Assembly (NCBI GenBank): GCA_028714535.1
Contig: JAQTME010000002.1
Span: 1 to 64,000, forward strand
Length of the DNA: 64,000 nt
Reading direction: 5' to 3'
Source: Candidatus Iainarchaeum sp.
Lineage (GTDB): Archaea > Micrarchaeota > Micrarchaeia > Anstonellales > Bilamarchaeaceae
Positions 19,060-28,641 of this stretch are shown here, piece by piece. Positions within the stretch are counted from its first letter, which is position 1, and each line of letters starts with the position of its first letter. Both the position numbers and the translations under genes were made by a program. The notes under the pieces are model-generated. The model was not told where the DNA came from. It saw nothing but the letters and a program-made list of their open reading frames with translations, and made no database searches.

Positions 19060-19567
19060 CCGAAAGCAGGGCCGCAAGATCTTCCAGGCCCTTGGCCACG
19101 ACCACGAAGCCGTGCCCGATTATCTTTATGCGGTCTGAGTTCCGCGACGCCGCCCCTGCTGCCTCCGCAAGCTCTGCGGTCCCATATGGGAACGGCCCTA
19201 TTTCCGCGCCGAATTTCTCCCCCAGCCGCCTGTCGTCGTGGAAATGCAGTATCACGTTCGCGTCCTTCCTGGCCCTGTATATCTCCCAGTGCATGCGCGA
19301 TTCGGACGACGGCGTGCCGCCGACCGCATGCACCACGCCGCCAGCAATCTTCTTCACGAAGACGACGTCCTCTTCCATGAGCTTCGTCATCCGCGCGCCG
19401 GTGCGCTTTATCAGGAAGCCGCCGCCCTTGCGCACGCTGATGTTGCCCTCGCCGCCGCTGACCTGCATGAAACGCGCCACCAGCCTGTCAGCCTCAAGCA
19501 GCTCTGCGCTTCCCACCCTGCCTGGAAGCGCCTTCACTTCGAACTTGACGCCGGCGTATCCTTCCAT
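19040..19567 (-). CDS. Class II aldolase/adducin family protein
   Basis: SGGEGNISVRKGGGFLIKRTGARM, SSESRMHWEIYRARKDANVILHFHD, IIGHGFVVVAKGLEDL. Confidence 0.8.
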   Translation of the reverse strand: MEGYAGVKFEVKALPGRVGSAELLEADRLVARFMQVSGGEGNISVRKGGGFLIKRTGARMTKLMEEDVVFVKKIAGGVVHAVGGTPSSESRMHWEIYRARKDANVILHFHDDRRLGEKFGAEIGPFPYGTAELAEAAGAASRNSDRIKIIGHGFVVVAKGLEDLAALLSAISSAR

Positions 19568-20505
19568 CTGGCCAACCCCTCCGCCTTGCCGATGCCCTTC
19601 TCGGTGACATATGCGGTCACGTACCTGGCCGGCGTCACGTCAAAAGCAGGATTCAATGCCCTGGCCCCCTTGCCGTAGACGCGCTTGCCTGAAACCTCCA
19701 GGACCTCGTCCTCGTGCCTCTCTTCAACAACGATCCCGTCGCCGTCCGCGAGCGAGAAATCAAACGTTGAGAGGGGCGCGAGCACGTAGAACGGCACCGA
19801 ATTCTCCCTTGCGGCGACCGCCAGGGGATATGTGCCTATCTTGTTTGCGAAGTCGCCGTTGCGCGCTATCCTGTCCGCGCCGACCATGGCCATGTCCACC
19901 ATGCCGCGCCGCATGAGCGAGCCTGCCGCAGCATCCACAATCACCCTGTGCTCTATGCCTGCCTGCGCCAGCTCCCAGCTGGTGAGCGCGCCCTGGAACC
20001 TGGGCCTCGTCTCGTCAACGTAGGCGAATACCCTCTTCGTCTTCGCAGCCTCCAGCACGGCGCCCAGCGACGTGCCCGAACCTGCGGTGGCCAGCGGCCC
20101 TGCATTGCAGTGGAGCAGCACCCTGGCCCCCCCGGGTATGAGCGAGGCGCCGTGCCTGCTTATGGCGGCCGTGTTCTCCCTTATCATCCTGTGCCATCCG
20201 TTCGCCGCGTCAAGCGCTGTCTTTCCGGCCTTCATCGCCGCAAGCACGTAATCCACGGCGTTGGACAGGTCGGCCGCGGTAGGCCGCGCCTTCTTCAGCA
20301 CGGCTGCGGCCTCCGCCGGGTCCTTGGAAAGCGCCATGCCGTATGCAGCTGCGACTCCTATCGCAGGCGCGCCGCGGACGTTCATCCCGCGTATGGCATC
20401 AGCCACCTCCCCAGGGGTCCGGCACGTGATGTATGCGGTCTCGTGCGGCAGCCTGGCCTGGTCAAGAATCCTGACCCCGCCCTTGGCGAATGTGACTGCG
20501 TCCAT
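19534..20505 (-). CDS. mtnA: S-methyl-5-thioribose-1-phosphate isomerase family protein
   Basis: MNVRGAPAIGVAAAYGMAL, LLHCNAGPLATAGSGTSLGAV, VDETRPRFQGALTSWEL, GADRIARNGDFANKIGTYPLA. Confidence 0.9.
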   Translation of the reverse strand: MDAVTFAKGGVRILDQARLPHETAYITCRTPGEVADAIRGMNVRGAPAIGVAAAYGMALSKDPAEAAAVLKKARPTAADLSNAVDYVLAAMKAGKTALDAANGWHRMIRENTAAISRHGASLIPGGARVLLHCNAGPLATAGSGTSLGAVLEAAKTKRVFAYVDETRPRFQGALTSWELAQAGIEHRVIVDAAAGSLMRRGMVDMAMVGADRIARNGDFANKIGTYPLAVAARENSVPFYVLAPLSTFDFSLADGDGIVVEERHEDEVLEVSGKRVYGKGARALNPAFDVTPARYVTAYVTEKGIGKAEGLARWKDTPASSSK

Positions 20506-20557
20506 GCAGGAGTAATGCGTTACTCTGGCTTAAAATATTTCGCGAAGATGCATCACC

Positions 20558-21046
20558 ATGGAAATATCCATACGCAGGGCCAAGCCCGGGGACATGGACG
20601 CCCTCGCGGCGCTGTGGAACGGCCTCATGCTCCACCATGTGAAGCTGTACGGCCGGGACAAGCGGGCCGAGAACCACGAATTCCGCAAGGATGCGGAATC
20701 GATCTGGAGGAAATGGGCCCTCAAAAACATCCGCTCGCAGAACGGGCTCGTCCTAATCGCCGAGGACGGCGGAAGGCCCGTGGGATACTCGCTCAGCCTC
20801 ATAAAACCGAACATCCCGGTCTTCCGCATCAGGAAGCTGGGGCACATGTCCGACCTTTACATCAGGCCCGGCTACCGCGGCAAGGGCATAGGGACGCGCT
20901 TCAGGGACGCGGCGTTCCGCTGGTTCAGGAAGAAGGGGATAAGGCACGCGTCCATAGCCGTGCATGCGCTCAATCCCGCGTCTTGGAAGATTTACAGGAA
21001 ATGGGGCTTTTCGGATTACCACATGGAGATGAGGCGCAGGCTCTAA
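20558..21046 (+). CDS. GNAT family N-acetyltransferase
   Basis: ISIRRAKPGDMDALAALWN...HMSDLYIRPGYRGKGIGTRFRDAAF...AVHALNPASWKIYRKWGF. Confidence 0.85.
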   Translation: MEISIRRAKPGDMDALAALWNGLMLHHVKLYGRDKRAENHEFRKDAESIWRKWALKNIRSQNGLVLIAEDGGRPVGYSLSLIKPNIPVFRIRKLGHMSDLYIRPGYRGKGIGTRFRDAAFRWFRKKGIRHASIAVHALNPASWKIYRKWGFSDYHMEMRRRL

Positions 21047-21079
21047 AGATTTATAATCCGCAACGGATAATCCTTTTCC

Positions 21080-22516
21080 ATGCAGCTCAACCTGAAAAAA
21101 CCCAGGGAAGTGAAGGGGATCCTAGCGGTCGCGGTCATGCAGGGGCAGGCGCTCCCGTTTCCGGAAGTGACGCGTTCGGTGCGCAAGGACGAGTTCGAAG
21201 GCAAAGCCGGCCAGCTCCTCGCCATCGACACCCACGGGAAGGCTGCTTTCAGGAAGCTCGTGCTCTACGGCCTCGGCGAGAAGAAGGAGTTCAAGGCAGA
21301 CTGCCTCAGGCGCTTCGGCGGCGCCGCAGTGCGCTATGCCGCCCAGGTGAAAAGCCCGTCAGTCGCGGTCTTCGTCCTGCTCAAGCCGGCAAGGGACACC
21401 GTGCGGCTGGCATGCGAGGGCGCGATACTCGCTAACTACAGGCCTGTCAAGTTCAAGACCAAGAAGGACGATTATTTCGAAGTCAAGGAGCTCGACGTCG
21501 TGACCAACGAGCAGCTGGGCGACGTGCTGAAAAAGGCCGCGATCATGGCCAACGCGCAGAACTACGTGCGGGACATAAACGAGAACCCGGCCAACATCGC
21601 AACCCCGCAGCTGCTCGCAGACGAGGCCCGGAAGCTGGCTAAGGAACGGAAGCTGGACGTGGCCGTTTTCGACAAGGGCGACCTGAAAAGGCTGAAGATG
21701 AACGCCATCCTCGCGGTCAACCAGGGAAGCGCGCTCCCGCCGGTGTTCGTGGTGCTCGAATACAACAGGGGCAGGAAGAACCTCCCGCTCTACGCCGTGG
21801 TCGGCAAGGGCATAACCTTCGACAGCGGCGGCATATCAATAAAGCCGTCCAAGGGCATGCAGGACATGAAATACGACAAGACCGGGGCGGTCACCGCCAT
21901 GGGCATAATCAAGGCCGTGAGCGAGCTCGGGCTCCCGATCCGGCTCATGGCCGCGTTCGCAGCCACAGAGAACATGCCGTCCGGAAGCGCGCAGAAGCCA
22001 GGCGACATAATAACCGCCTACAACGGCAAGACCATAGAGGTCCTGAACACCGACGCCGAGGGCAGGCTGATACTCGCTGACACGCTGGCCTACGTCGCGG
22101 AGGCGAAGCCCAGGGCCATAATCGACCTTGCGACGCTCACCGGCGCCATGATAGTCTGCCTTGGAAGGAACCGGGCCGGCCTGTTCACCAACGACGACCA
22201 CCTGGCGAAGGTGATTTACGACTCGGGCGAGAAGACGTTCGAGCGCGTGTGGCGCATGCCGCTCGACAGCGAGTACAAGGAGATGAACAAGGCGGATTTC
22301 GGTGACATAAAGAACATAGGCAGCGAGACCGGCGACGCGGGCTCGATAACCGCGGCCTGCTTCCTCTCTGAATTCATCGGCGACTGCAGGTGGGCGCACA
22401 TCGACATAGCCGGGGTGGACAACATAGCCTCATCCCACGGCTACCTGGAAAAAGGTGCGAGCGGCATCGGCGTCCGCCTGGTCACAGAGGCGCTCGCAAG
22501 GCTGGCGAAGAGATAG
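21080..22516 (+). CDS. pepA: Leucyl aminopeptidase (M17)
   Basis: VGKGITFDSGGISIKPSKGMQDMKYDKTGA, NTDAEGRLILADTLAYV, NIGSETGDAGSITAACFLSEF. Confidence 0.93.
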   Translation: MQLNLKKPREVKGILAVAVMQGQALPFPEVTRSVRKDEFEGKAGQLLAIDTHGKAAFRKLVLYGLGEKKEFKADCLRRFGGAAVRYAAQVKSPSVAVFVLLKPARDTVRLACEGAILANYRPVKFKTKKDDYFEVKELDVVTNEQLGDVLKKAAIMANAQNYVRDINENPANIATPQLLADEARKLAKERKLDVAVFDKGDLKRLKMNAILAVNQGSALPPVFVVLEYNRGRKNLPLYAVVGKGITFDSGGISIKPSKGMQDMKYDKTGAVTAMGIIKAVSELGLPIRLMAAFAATENMPSGSAQKPGDIITAYNGKTIEVLNTDAEGRLILADTLAYVAEAKPRAIIDLATLTGAMIVCLGRNRAGLFTNDDHLAKVIYDSGEKTFERVWRMPLDSEYKEMNKADFGDIKNIGSETGDAGSITAACFLSEFIGDCRWAHIDIAGVDNIASSHGYLEKGASGIGVRLVTEALARLAKR

Positions 22517-22888
22517 TCACGCCAGGCACTGGAACTGCGGCCCGCCGTTGCTGCTGTAATATATGGCCACCTGCTGCGGCATGAAAAAGTCGTTTGCCAC
22601 CTTCAGGACGTCGTCCAGCGCAGATGCGGTGCGATTGTTGTCCGCGCCGCTCCACTCCGCCTTGATGATGTAATTCGCGCTCGTTTTCATGGCCAGGGCA
22701 GCTATGGTGGGCGGTATGCATGTGTCATTGCCTTTCTCGATGGCTTCCCAGGTCTGATGTGCATGCATTGCCAGCCCCTCCGGCTTTCCTGCGGCTTCCT
22801 TCATGCCGCCAAGCTCCCTTCTCACTTCCCCGAGCGGGCTGCGGGAACGCAGAATCGCGTATGCCCTGCCTGTTTTCATATGCGTCAT
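22517..22888 (-). CDS. Hypothetical protein, tandem paralog family member 3
   Basis: GRAYAILRS N-term and SANYIIKAEWSGADNNRTASALDDVL motif shared with the two upstream ORFs. Confidence 0.6.
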   Translation of the reverse strand: MTHMKTGRAYAILRSRSPLGEVRRELGGMKEAAGKPEGLAMHAHQTWEAIEKGNDTCIPPTIAALAMKTSANYIIKAEWSGADNNRTASALDDVLKVANDFFMPQQVAIYYSSNGGPQFQCLA

Positions 22889-22890
22889 GG

Positions 22891-23388
22891 TTATCCGGCC
22901 CCCGGCGGCTGGATGTGCTCGCAGACGTACTGTCCGCTGCGCTCGCTGAAATGGTATACCGCCCCAATCCCGGCCTCAATTTTTTCAATCATAAGTGTGG
23001 AATGCCCGCTACCAAGGAAGCTTTTGAGCTCCTCGGCAACCGTTTCATTGGTGGCACCGGATATTGCGACCCTCAGGAAGAAGTTTGCTCCCTTCGATTC
23101 CCATTGCTGTGTCTCTGCCACCAGGCGGTGCTCGTCCTTCAGCACCATCATCGCCCCTGGCCGTATGTCCCTTATGTCGTATATGCCAAACGTGGTCCTC
23201 AGTGGTTCGTTTAAAGGCTCGGTGAAAGCCGGTATCTCGTATCTCCAATCAGGTTTCAACGTAGTGACGGCATTCCTGATGCCGCCCTCAGTGAAGCCTG
23301 ACCTGAACATGCAATACGCTCTGCCTCCGCTTGGCGCCAGTTTCATCAGGCTTCCACCCCGGATTTTGGAACTCTCCCTTCCATGCAC
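22891..23388 (-). CDS. Hypothetical protein, tandem paralog family member 2
   Basis: GRAYCMFRS and GANFFLRVAISGATNETVAEELKSFL. Confidence 0.6.
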   Translation of the reverse strand: MHGRESSKIRGGSLMKLAPSGGRAYCMFRSGFTEGGIRNAVTTLKPDWRYEIPAFTEPLNEPLRTTFGIYDIRDIRPGAMMVLKDEHRLVAETQQWESKGANFFLRVAISGATNETVAEELKSFLGSGHSTLMIEKIEAGIGAVYHFSERSGQYVCEHIQPPGAG

Positions 23389-23996
23389 ATGATCTTTTCA
23401 AGAGCCTTCATCGCAATCCCGAATTGGCTCATGGATACGTATACGCGATTATCATCCCTGAAATATGTCTCGTGCACAAGCCCGTGTGGCTTTCCTGACA
23501 CATAAATGCGGAATCCAGCGTTGTCGAAGATGCTTTCGAGCATCCTGGCAGTCTCATAGTTCGTGGAGCCCGGCAGCAGCATCCTGATTATATAACTGGC
23601 CCCTTTCCTCTGCCACGCATCTGCCAGGGGAATGAGCGGGCCTTCTCCCTGCCCGATTGCCACCGACGTCCTGTTTAGATTGGCCAGGGAATATGCAGAA
23701 AAATGCGCATGCCGCAGTTTCCCTGCGGCTTCTTTGTCCTTTAACGAGCCACAAACAGTAAGCAGAAATTCCGGATTCGCCTTCAGCCTGCTTAGCTCGC
23801 TCTTCATTACCGGCCGTGGCTCTCTCATCATGGCATTCCCCTTTATCCTGTTGAGAGCGTGTATTACGTCATCGGGCTTTGGGCGCGTGGAGCCGAGGAA
23901 CATGTAGGCCCTGCCTGCGGCTGTCATGCCTGGCGTGGCTGCGCGTAGGTGTAATGCCCTTTTTTCATCCGCCATACAATCATATATGTTATACAA
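23346..23996 (-). CDS. Hypothetical protein, tandem paralog family member 1
   Basis: GRAYMFLGS and GASYIIRMLLPGSTNYETARMLESIF. Confidence 0.6.
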   Translation of the reverse strand: MYNIYDCMADEKRALHLRAATPGMTAAGRAYMFLGSTRPKPDDVIHALNRIKGNAMMREPRPVMKSELSRLKANPEFLLTVCGSLKDKEAAGKLRHAHFSAYSLANLNRTSVAIGQGEGPLIPLADAWQRKGASYIIRMLLPGSTNYETARMLESIFDNAGFRIYVSGKPHGLVHETYFRDDNRVYVSMSQFGIAMKALEKIMCMEGRVPKSGVEA

Positions 23997-24086
23997 AGTG
24001 TTTATATACGCTTCTTATGCGCCACGCTGCACCTTTTCATCCCCACCCCACAAATATTTATAACCACAAACCACCAATCTTTTCCC

Positions 24087-25376
24087 ATGAAAACCATCCA
24101 CTGCGGAGCGGCACTGCTGCAAGAGCAGCGCGCTGATGCGAGGGCCGGCGCATTCATGCGCGCCATGGAACGTTATGACGACCGCACCCGGGCGATCCGT
24201 GGCTGCGGCCCTGGCAGGTCCGAAACCGGCATGCACCTGGGCACCCGCAGGCTCGGCATGCTGAACGTCTTCGTGGACAAATGGTACGTGAACCTGCCCA
24301 TGAAGAGGGAGGACCACGCGAAGCTTCCCGGCAGCCTGAGGGATGCGGAAAACAGAATCCGTGCTGGCGTCCCGCGGAAGGCGCTCAACATGCACCTCCA
24401 CATAATCCCTGCCGTCCGCCTGCTGAAGCACATCCGCCATGGCTACACAGCTGAGCTGGAAGCCACCGAAAGGCTGCTCGCGCCGCTTGACGCGCTGAAC
24501 CTGAAGCTTGCCAAGAAAGGCCAGCGCACCGGCAGCGAGATATCCTCTGCAATCCGCTGCCTGGATGATTTCCGGGACAGCCAGCTCGCGAGGAAACATT
24601 CGGCGGTGAAGCGCATAGCTGCAAAAGGCCGCCTCGAAGAGACCCTGCAGCTGCTTCAGAACACCCTTGGGCTGGATGGCAACGCCCGCGCCATGGAAGT
24701 GAGCAGGGCATGCGCCCAGTTCTCTGCGTTCCGCGCCCGCCTGGGCGAGTGGCGCGACAGGGATGTCGCAGGCATCGCGGTCCACAACCTGAAGAGGGAA
24801 TGCGCGCTCCGCATCGAGCGCGACCGGTGGGTGCTGGCGCAGCTCGACAGGTTCGCCACCTCGCTGGAGAAGATATACGAATACGACCTCGTTGACCATC
24901 ACAAGCGTGATGCGCTCATCGAGCTGGAAGCCCTCATCAGCCGCAATGCGCCGAAAGAGCTGGTGCTCATGCAGCTGCGTGCGGCGAGCAGGCTTTTCCG
25001 CGTGCCTGAACGGGCGCGGATGGATGTGGCCGAAGCAGGCCTGCTGGCAGCAGGCAGGAAAGTGGACTATCTCATCGCCCACTACGGCTGGCTCTACCGT
25101 TACGCCGGCAACGGCCAGAAGGAGAAGGCGCTGGCCAAGCTGGATTTCATCTCCACGTTCGTGAACGGCAACAAGCCCCCGTTCATCCTCCGCGAGCTTT
25201 CCAGGGATGCGGACGCGTACCTCGCGCCTGTGCTTGAAAAGCTCGAAAAGGCCGTGGGCGCCTACCGGCTCATCTACCATGCCGCCGATGTCAGCGCCGC
25301 ATTCGCAGCCGCAAAGGCGGCCTTCGCGGCCGCAAGGGACGAATTAAAAAAGATTGTCGCCCCTGACAAATCGTGA
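24087..25376 (+). CDS. Hypothetical alpha-helical protein (429 aa)
   Basis: Long ORF whose stop overlaps the GTG start of the downstream permease; no recognised domain. Confidence 0.6.
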   Translation: MKTIHCGAALLQEQRADARAGAFMRAMERYDDRTRAIRGCGPGRSETGMHLGTRRLGMLNVFVDKWYVNLPMKREDHAKLPGSLRDAENRIRAGVPRKALNMHLHIIPAVRLLKHIRHGYTAELEATERLLAPLDALNLKLAKKGQRTGSEISSAIRCLDDFRDSQLARKHSAVKRIAAKGRLEETLQLLQNTLGLDGNARAMEVSRACAQFSAFRARLGEWRDRDVAGIAVHNLKRECALRIERDRWVLAQLDRFATSLEKIYEYDLVDHHKRDALIELEALISRNAPKELVLMQLRAASRLFRVPERARMDVAEAGLLAAGRKVDYLIAHYGWLYRYAGNGQKEKALAKLDFISTFVNGNKPPFILRELSRDADAYLAPVLEKLEKAVGAYRLIYHAADVSAAFAAAKAAFAAARDELKKIVAPDKS

Positions 25377-26635
25377 AGCTCAAACGCGAGCTGGGGCTGT
25401 TCAGCACAACGCTTTACGGCATCGGCGTCATACTCGGCGCGGGCATCTACGCCCTCATCGGGGTGGGCGCAGGCCTCGCAGGCAACATGCTCTGGCTGGC
25501 ATTCCTCATCTCGGCAGTAATCGCCATCTTCACCAGCCTGAGCTATGCCGAGCTCTCAAGCATGTTCCCGAAGGAGGCAGCCGAGTACAATTATGCGCGC
25601 AGGGCGTTCAGGCGCGAATGGCTCTCCTTCGCGGTCGGCTGGGTGCTGGCCATAGGCACGGTCATCGCTGCCGCCACCGTCGCGCTGGGCTTCGGCGGCT
25701 ATTTCTCAGCCCTCACGGGCATAGACGTCAAGGCCGCGGCCCTGGGTATCATCGGCATGATGACCCTGCTGAACTATCTCGGGATAAAGGAATCCGCCTG
25801 GTTCAACAGCGCCGCGACCGTCATAGAGATGGGCGGCCTCGTGATAGTCGTCCTTGCAGGGCTTTTCCTGCCGCCGCTTGCCGATGTCAATCTGCTTGAA
25901 ATGCCTGCCGCAGGCCTCGCAGGCATACTCACAGCCGTTTCAGTCATATTCTTCGCATACATCGGCTTCGAGAACGTTGCCAACCTCTCCGAGGAGGTCA
26001 AAAACAGCAGGAAGGTCGTCCCGCAGGCGCTCGTCCTCGCGCTGGCGATCTCCACCATCCTCTACCTGCTCGTGGCAGTGGCCGCCGTGCGCGAGGTCGG
26101 CTGGGAGGCGCTTTCACAGTCCCAGGCGCCGCTCACGCTCGTCGTTTCCAGGGCGCTCGGCCAGTACGCGTCCCTGCTTTCCTACATCGCCCTGTTCGCA
26201 ACCGCCAATACGGTCCTGATGTTCCTCATCGTCCCGTCCCGCATACTCTACGGCATGGCTGAAGGCGGCTCGCTCCAGCGCATTTTCTCGGTTGTCGGCT
26301 CCCGCGGCACGCCATACCTTTCGGTCGCCATCGTCGGCATGGCAGCGGCCGCCATGGCAGCTGCCACCGACATCAAGACCGTCGCCCAGCTCGCGGACCT
26401 GGCCGTCTTCATCGCCTACCTCGTCGTCAACCTTGCTCTCATAGCGCTCGCCGCGTCGAAAATAAGGCGCGAATTCACGAGCCCGCGCGTCGCCGGCGTC
26501 CCTGTGCTCGCATGGGCCGGCGCGCTCAGCGCCGCGTTCATGCTGTTCCATTTCGAGCCGAGGCTCTGGCTGGCCGAGGGCGCGGTCGTGGCGGTCGGGC
26601 TGGCGCTGTTCCTGCTGAATAAGAAGAAACCTTAG
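25373..26635 (+). CDS. APC-family amino acid permease
   Basis: LGLFSTTLYGIGVILGAGIYALIGVGAGLAGNMLW; multi-TM; GTGA overlap start. Confidence 0.85.
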   Translation: MKLKRELGLFSTTLYGIGVILGAGIYALIGVGAGLAGNMLWLAFLISAVIAIFTSLSYAELSSMFPKEAAEYNYARRAFRREWLSFAVGWVLAIGTVIAAATVALGFGGYFSALTGIDVKAAALGIIGMMTLLNYLGIKESAWFNSAATVIEMGGLVIVVLAGLFLPPLADVNLLEMPAAGLAGILTAVSVIFFAYIGFENVANLSEEVKNSRKVVPQALVLALAISTILYLLVAVAAVREVGWEALSQSQAPLTLVVSRALGQYASLLSYIALFATANTVLMFLIVPSRILYGMAEGGSLQRIFSVVGSRGTPYLSVAIVGMAAAAMAAATDIKTVAQLADLAVFIAYLVVNLALIALAASKIRREFTSPRVAGVPVLAWAGALSAAFMLFHFEPRLWLAEGAVVAVGLALFLLNKKKP

Positions 26636-27117
26636 ACCTGCGCCAGTATGACCACGTAGTTCTTGCCGTAGTATTTGGCGCAGCTCGGGCACGTGGTGTA
26701 GAAGAAATACATCTTTTTCATCTTGCGATTTTTCGCCTTCACATGGTCGTGCATCGCCTGGACCCATTTGCCCATGTCCTGGTAGGGGCCTTCGAAGACC
26801 CTGGTGAGGAACCTGCCGGATACCTTCTCCATCCTGGCCCCGGGCACGTTCCTGCTCACGTTGATGTATACGTCGCTGCCAAACATTGAATTCTCATCCG
26901 AAAGCATGAGCGCCTTTTCAGGGAGCGCATTGGCAGCCTTTATCTTCTCCATGTTCCTGACGATGACCTGCCCGAAGTTCAGCGGGATGTGGAACAGGCT
27001 GAGCACCCGGTCCCTGACGAAAAGCTTGTCCTTCCAGACGATTTCCTTCCCGTCCCACGGCCCTGGTTCGAACCGCTGGCAGCATCCTGTTTCAGAATCC
27101 TCGTAGAGCTTGTCCAC
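26632..27117 (-). CDS. Conserved hypothetical protein (GyrI-like/hydrolase-annotated family) with C-terminal CPSCAKYYGKNYVV
   Basis: ETGCCQRFEPGPWDGKEIVWKDKLFV...FFYTTCPSCAKYYGKNYVVILAQV. Confidence 0.7.
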   Translation of the reverse strand: MDKLYEDSETGCCQRFEPGPWDGKEIVWKDKLFVRDRVLSLFHIPLNFGQVIVRNMEKIKAANALPEKALMLSDENSMFGSDVYINVSRNVPGARMEKVSGRFLTRVFEGPYQDMGKWVQAMHDHVKAKNRKMKKMYFFYTTCPSCAKYYGKNYVVILAQV

Positions 27118-27129
27118 ATTATCACCATG

Positions 27130-28566
27130 TCATGCCGTTTCCGGCCCTGCCTTCTCGCTTTTCACTCCGTGGTCTGCGGCCTCGGTCGCCCACCAGTTGC
27201 CGTACCTTTCCTTGAGCTTCTCCTCTATGCTCCTGGACTCGTGTATGGCGTGGACCACGTCCTTCTTCTCTATGCGCCCCTTCTTCTCCATGGCGGCCAC
27301 GTCGCCTGCCATCTTTATTATGCCGGTGAGGTTGCGCAGCCTGAGCGTCAGGCCCTTGGCGTTGTCGATGCGCCGGGCGATGTTGCGCGCCTCGTCTATG
27401 ATGAGCATCGCGGCCGCGTATTCCGCGTGCGGTATCTTGCCGTCCTTGGTTATCTCCTGCGCCAGGAACTGGAAGAGCTTCTTCTCGTTCTGGGGCACGT
27501 CGTCCATGTAGGCGTTCATCAGAACCTCGTAGCCGTCGCCGCGTATCCTTGAGCGCAGGGGCGGAGTGATGTGCTTCATGTCGTTTATGTTGGTCGCGCC
27601 GACGAATATGAAGTCGCAGGGCACGCCGTCCACGCGGACCGCGGCACCGCTGCTCATGGGATTACGGCCGACGATGGGGAATGCCTTGTCCTGCATGGCT
27701 GTGAGTATGTAGCGCTGGATGTTGCCGAGCGTGGACAGCTCGTCGATGAAAAGCACTCCTTCGTGCGCCTCGTGCACCGCGCCGGGCACCACGCGCTGGT
27801 AGGCCGCGGTCCCGAGGTGGTGGTGGCCGCCGTATGGGTCGTGCCGTATGTCGCCCAGCAGCTCGGTTTCCGTCCCGCCGCTCGCCTGGACGAACGTGGA
27901 GCGCTTGAGCGGCACGATGACCTTGCGCTTGGACTTCTTGCCCATCTCCTCGATCTTCTTTATCTCGTCCTGGGTCAGCATGAGTATCTTGCCGTCTGTC
28001 GTGCGCTCGTAGATTATGACCTCGTCCTTGCCGTTCGGGTGCCGCCTCGTCGTCGCGATGCGTATCCGCTCGCCTTCCTGCGGCATCTGCGCCGGCATGC
28101 CATAGCGCTCGAAGAGGTTGCCGCCCTGGGTCTTGTTCGCGCCGCACTGCGGGCATATCACGTCCGTGAACGGGCTCAGCGCGGCGCACCTCCTGCACCT
28201 GAAGCCGAGCCGCTCCGCGACGAAGGAGGGGACGTCCAGCGGCGTCACTTCAATCCCTATCTTCTTCTCCTCGCCCTTGTCCTTCCTTATCTGGGCCTCG
28301 GCCCGTATCTCCACGATCGGCCTTTCCGCTATCTCAGGGTTGTCGAGGACCGAGACCTCGAACCTGGGGGCGGGCAGCACAGTGGATATGGCCTGGGCGA
28401 TCATGCTCTTTCCGGTGCCTGGCGGGCCGACTAGAAGCAGGTGCCTGCGCTGGTGCGGGACCATGCGCGCTATCCTCACTGCCTCGTCCTGGCCTATGAT
28501 GCGCTCGAACGGGTCCCTGGGTATGGGTATGTCTTTAGTATCGTCAAAACCAGATGATTTCGCCAT
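27130..28566 (-). CDS. LonB-like AAA+ ATPase with Zn-ribbon insert, lacking a Lon protease domain
   Basis: IGQDEAVRIARMVPHQRRHLLLVGPPGTGKSMIAQAIS; CRRCAALSPFTDVICPQCG insert; GVLFIDELSTL; ORF ends before any serine-lysine protease domain. Confidence 0.8.
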   Translation of the reverse strand: MAKSSGFDDTKDIPIPRDPFERIIGQDEAVRIARMVPHQRRHLLLVGPPGTGKSMIAQAISTVLPAPRFEVSVLDNPEIAERPIVEIRAEAQIRKDKGEEKKIGIEVTPLDVPSFVAERLGFRCRRCAALSPFTDVICPQCGANKTQGGNLFERYGMPAQMPQEGERIRIATTRRHPNGKDEVIIYERTTDGKILMLTQDEIKKIEEMGKKSKRKVIVPLKRSTFVQASGGTETELLGDIRHDPYGGHHHLGTAAYQRVVPGAVHEAHEGVLFIDELSTLGNIQRYILTAMQDKAFPIVGRNPMSSGAAVRVDGVPCDFIFVGATNINDMKHITPPLRSRIRGDGYEVLMNAYMDDVPQNEKKLFQFLAQEITKDGKIPHAEYAAAMLIIDEARNIARRIDNAKGLTLRLRNLTGIIKMAGDVAAMEKKGRIEKKDVVHAIHESRSIEEKLKERYGNWWATEAADHGVKSEKAGPETA

Positions 28567-28641
28567 GGGAATATTTCTCAATGCCTATATTTAAATGACG
28601 CCGGATGCCCTGGCCCTCCATCTTCAACAACAAAATCCTGC

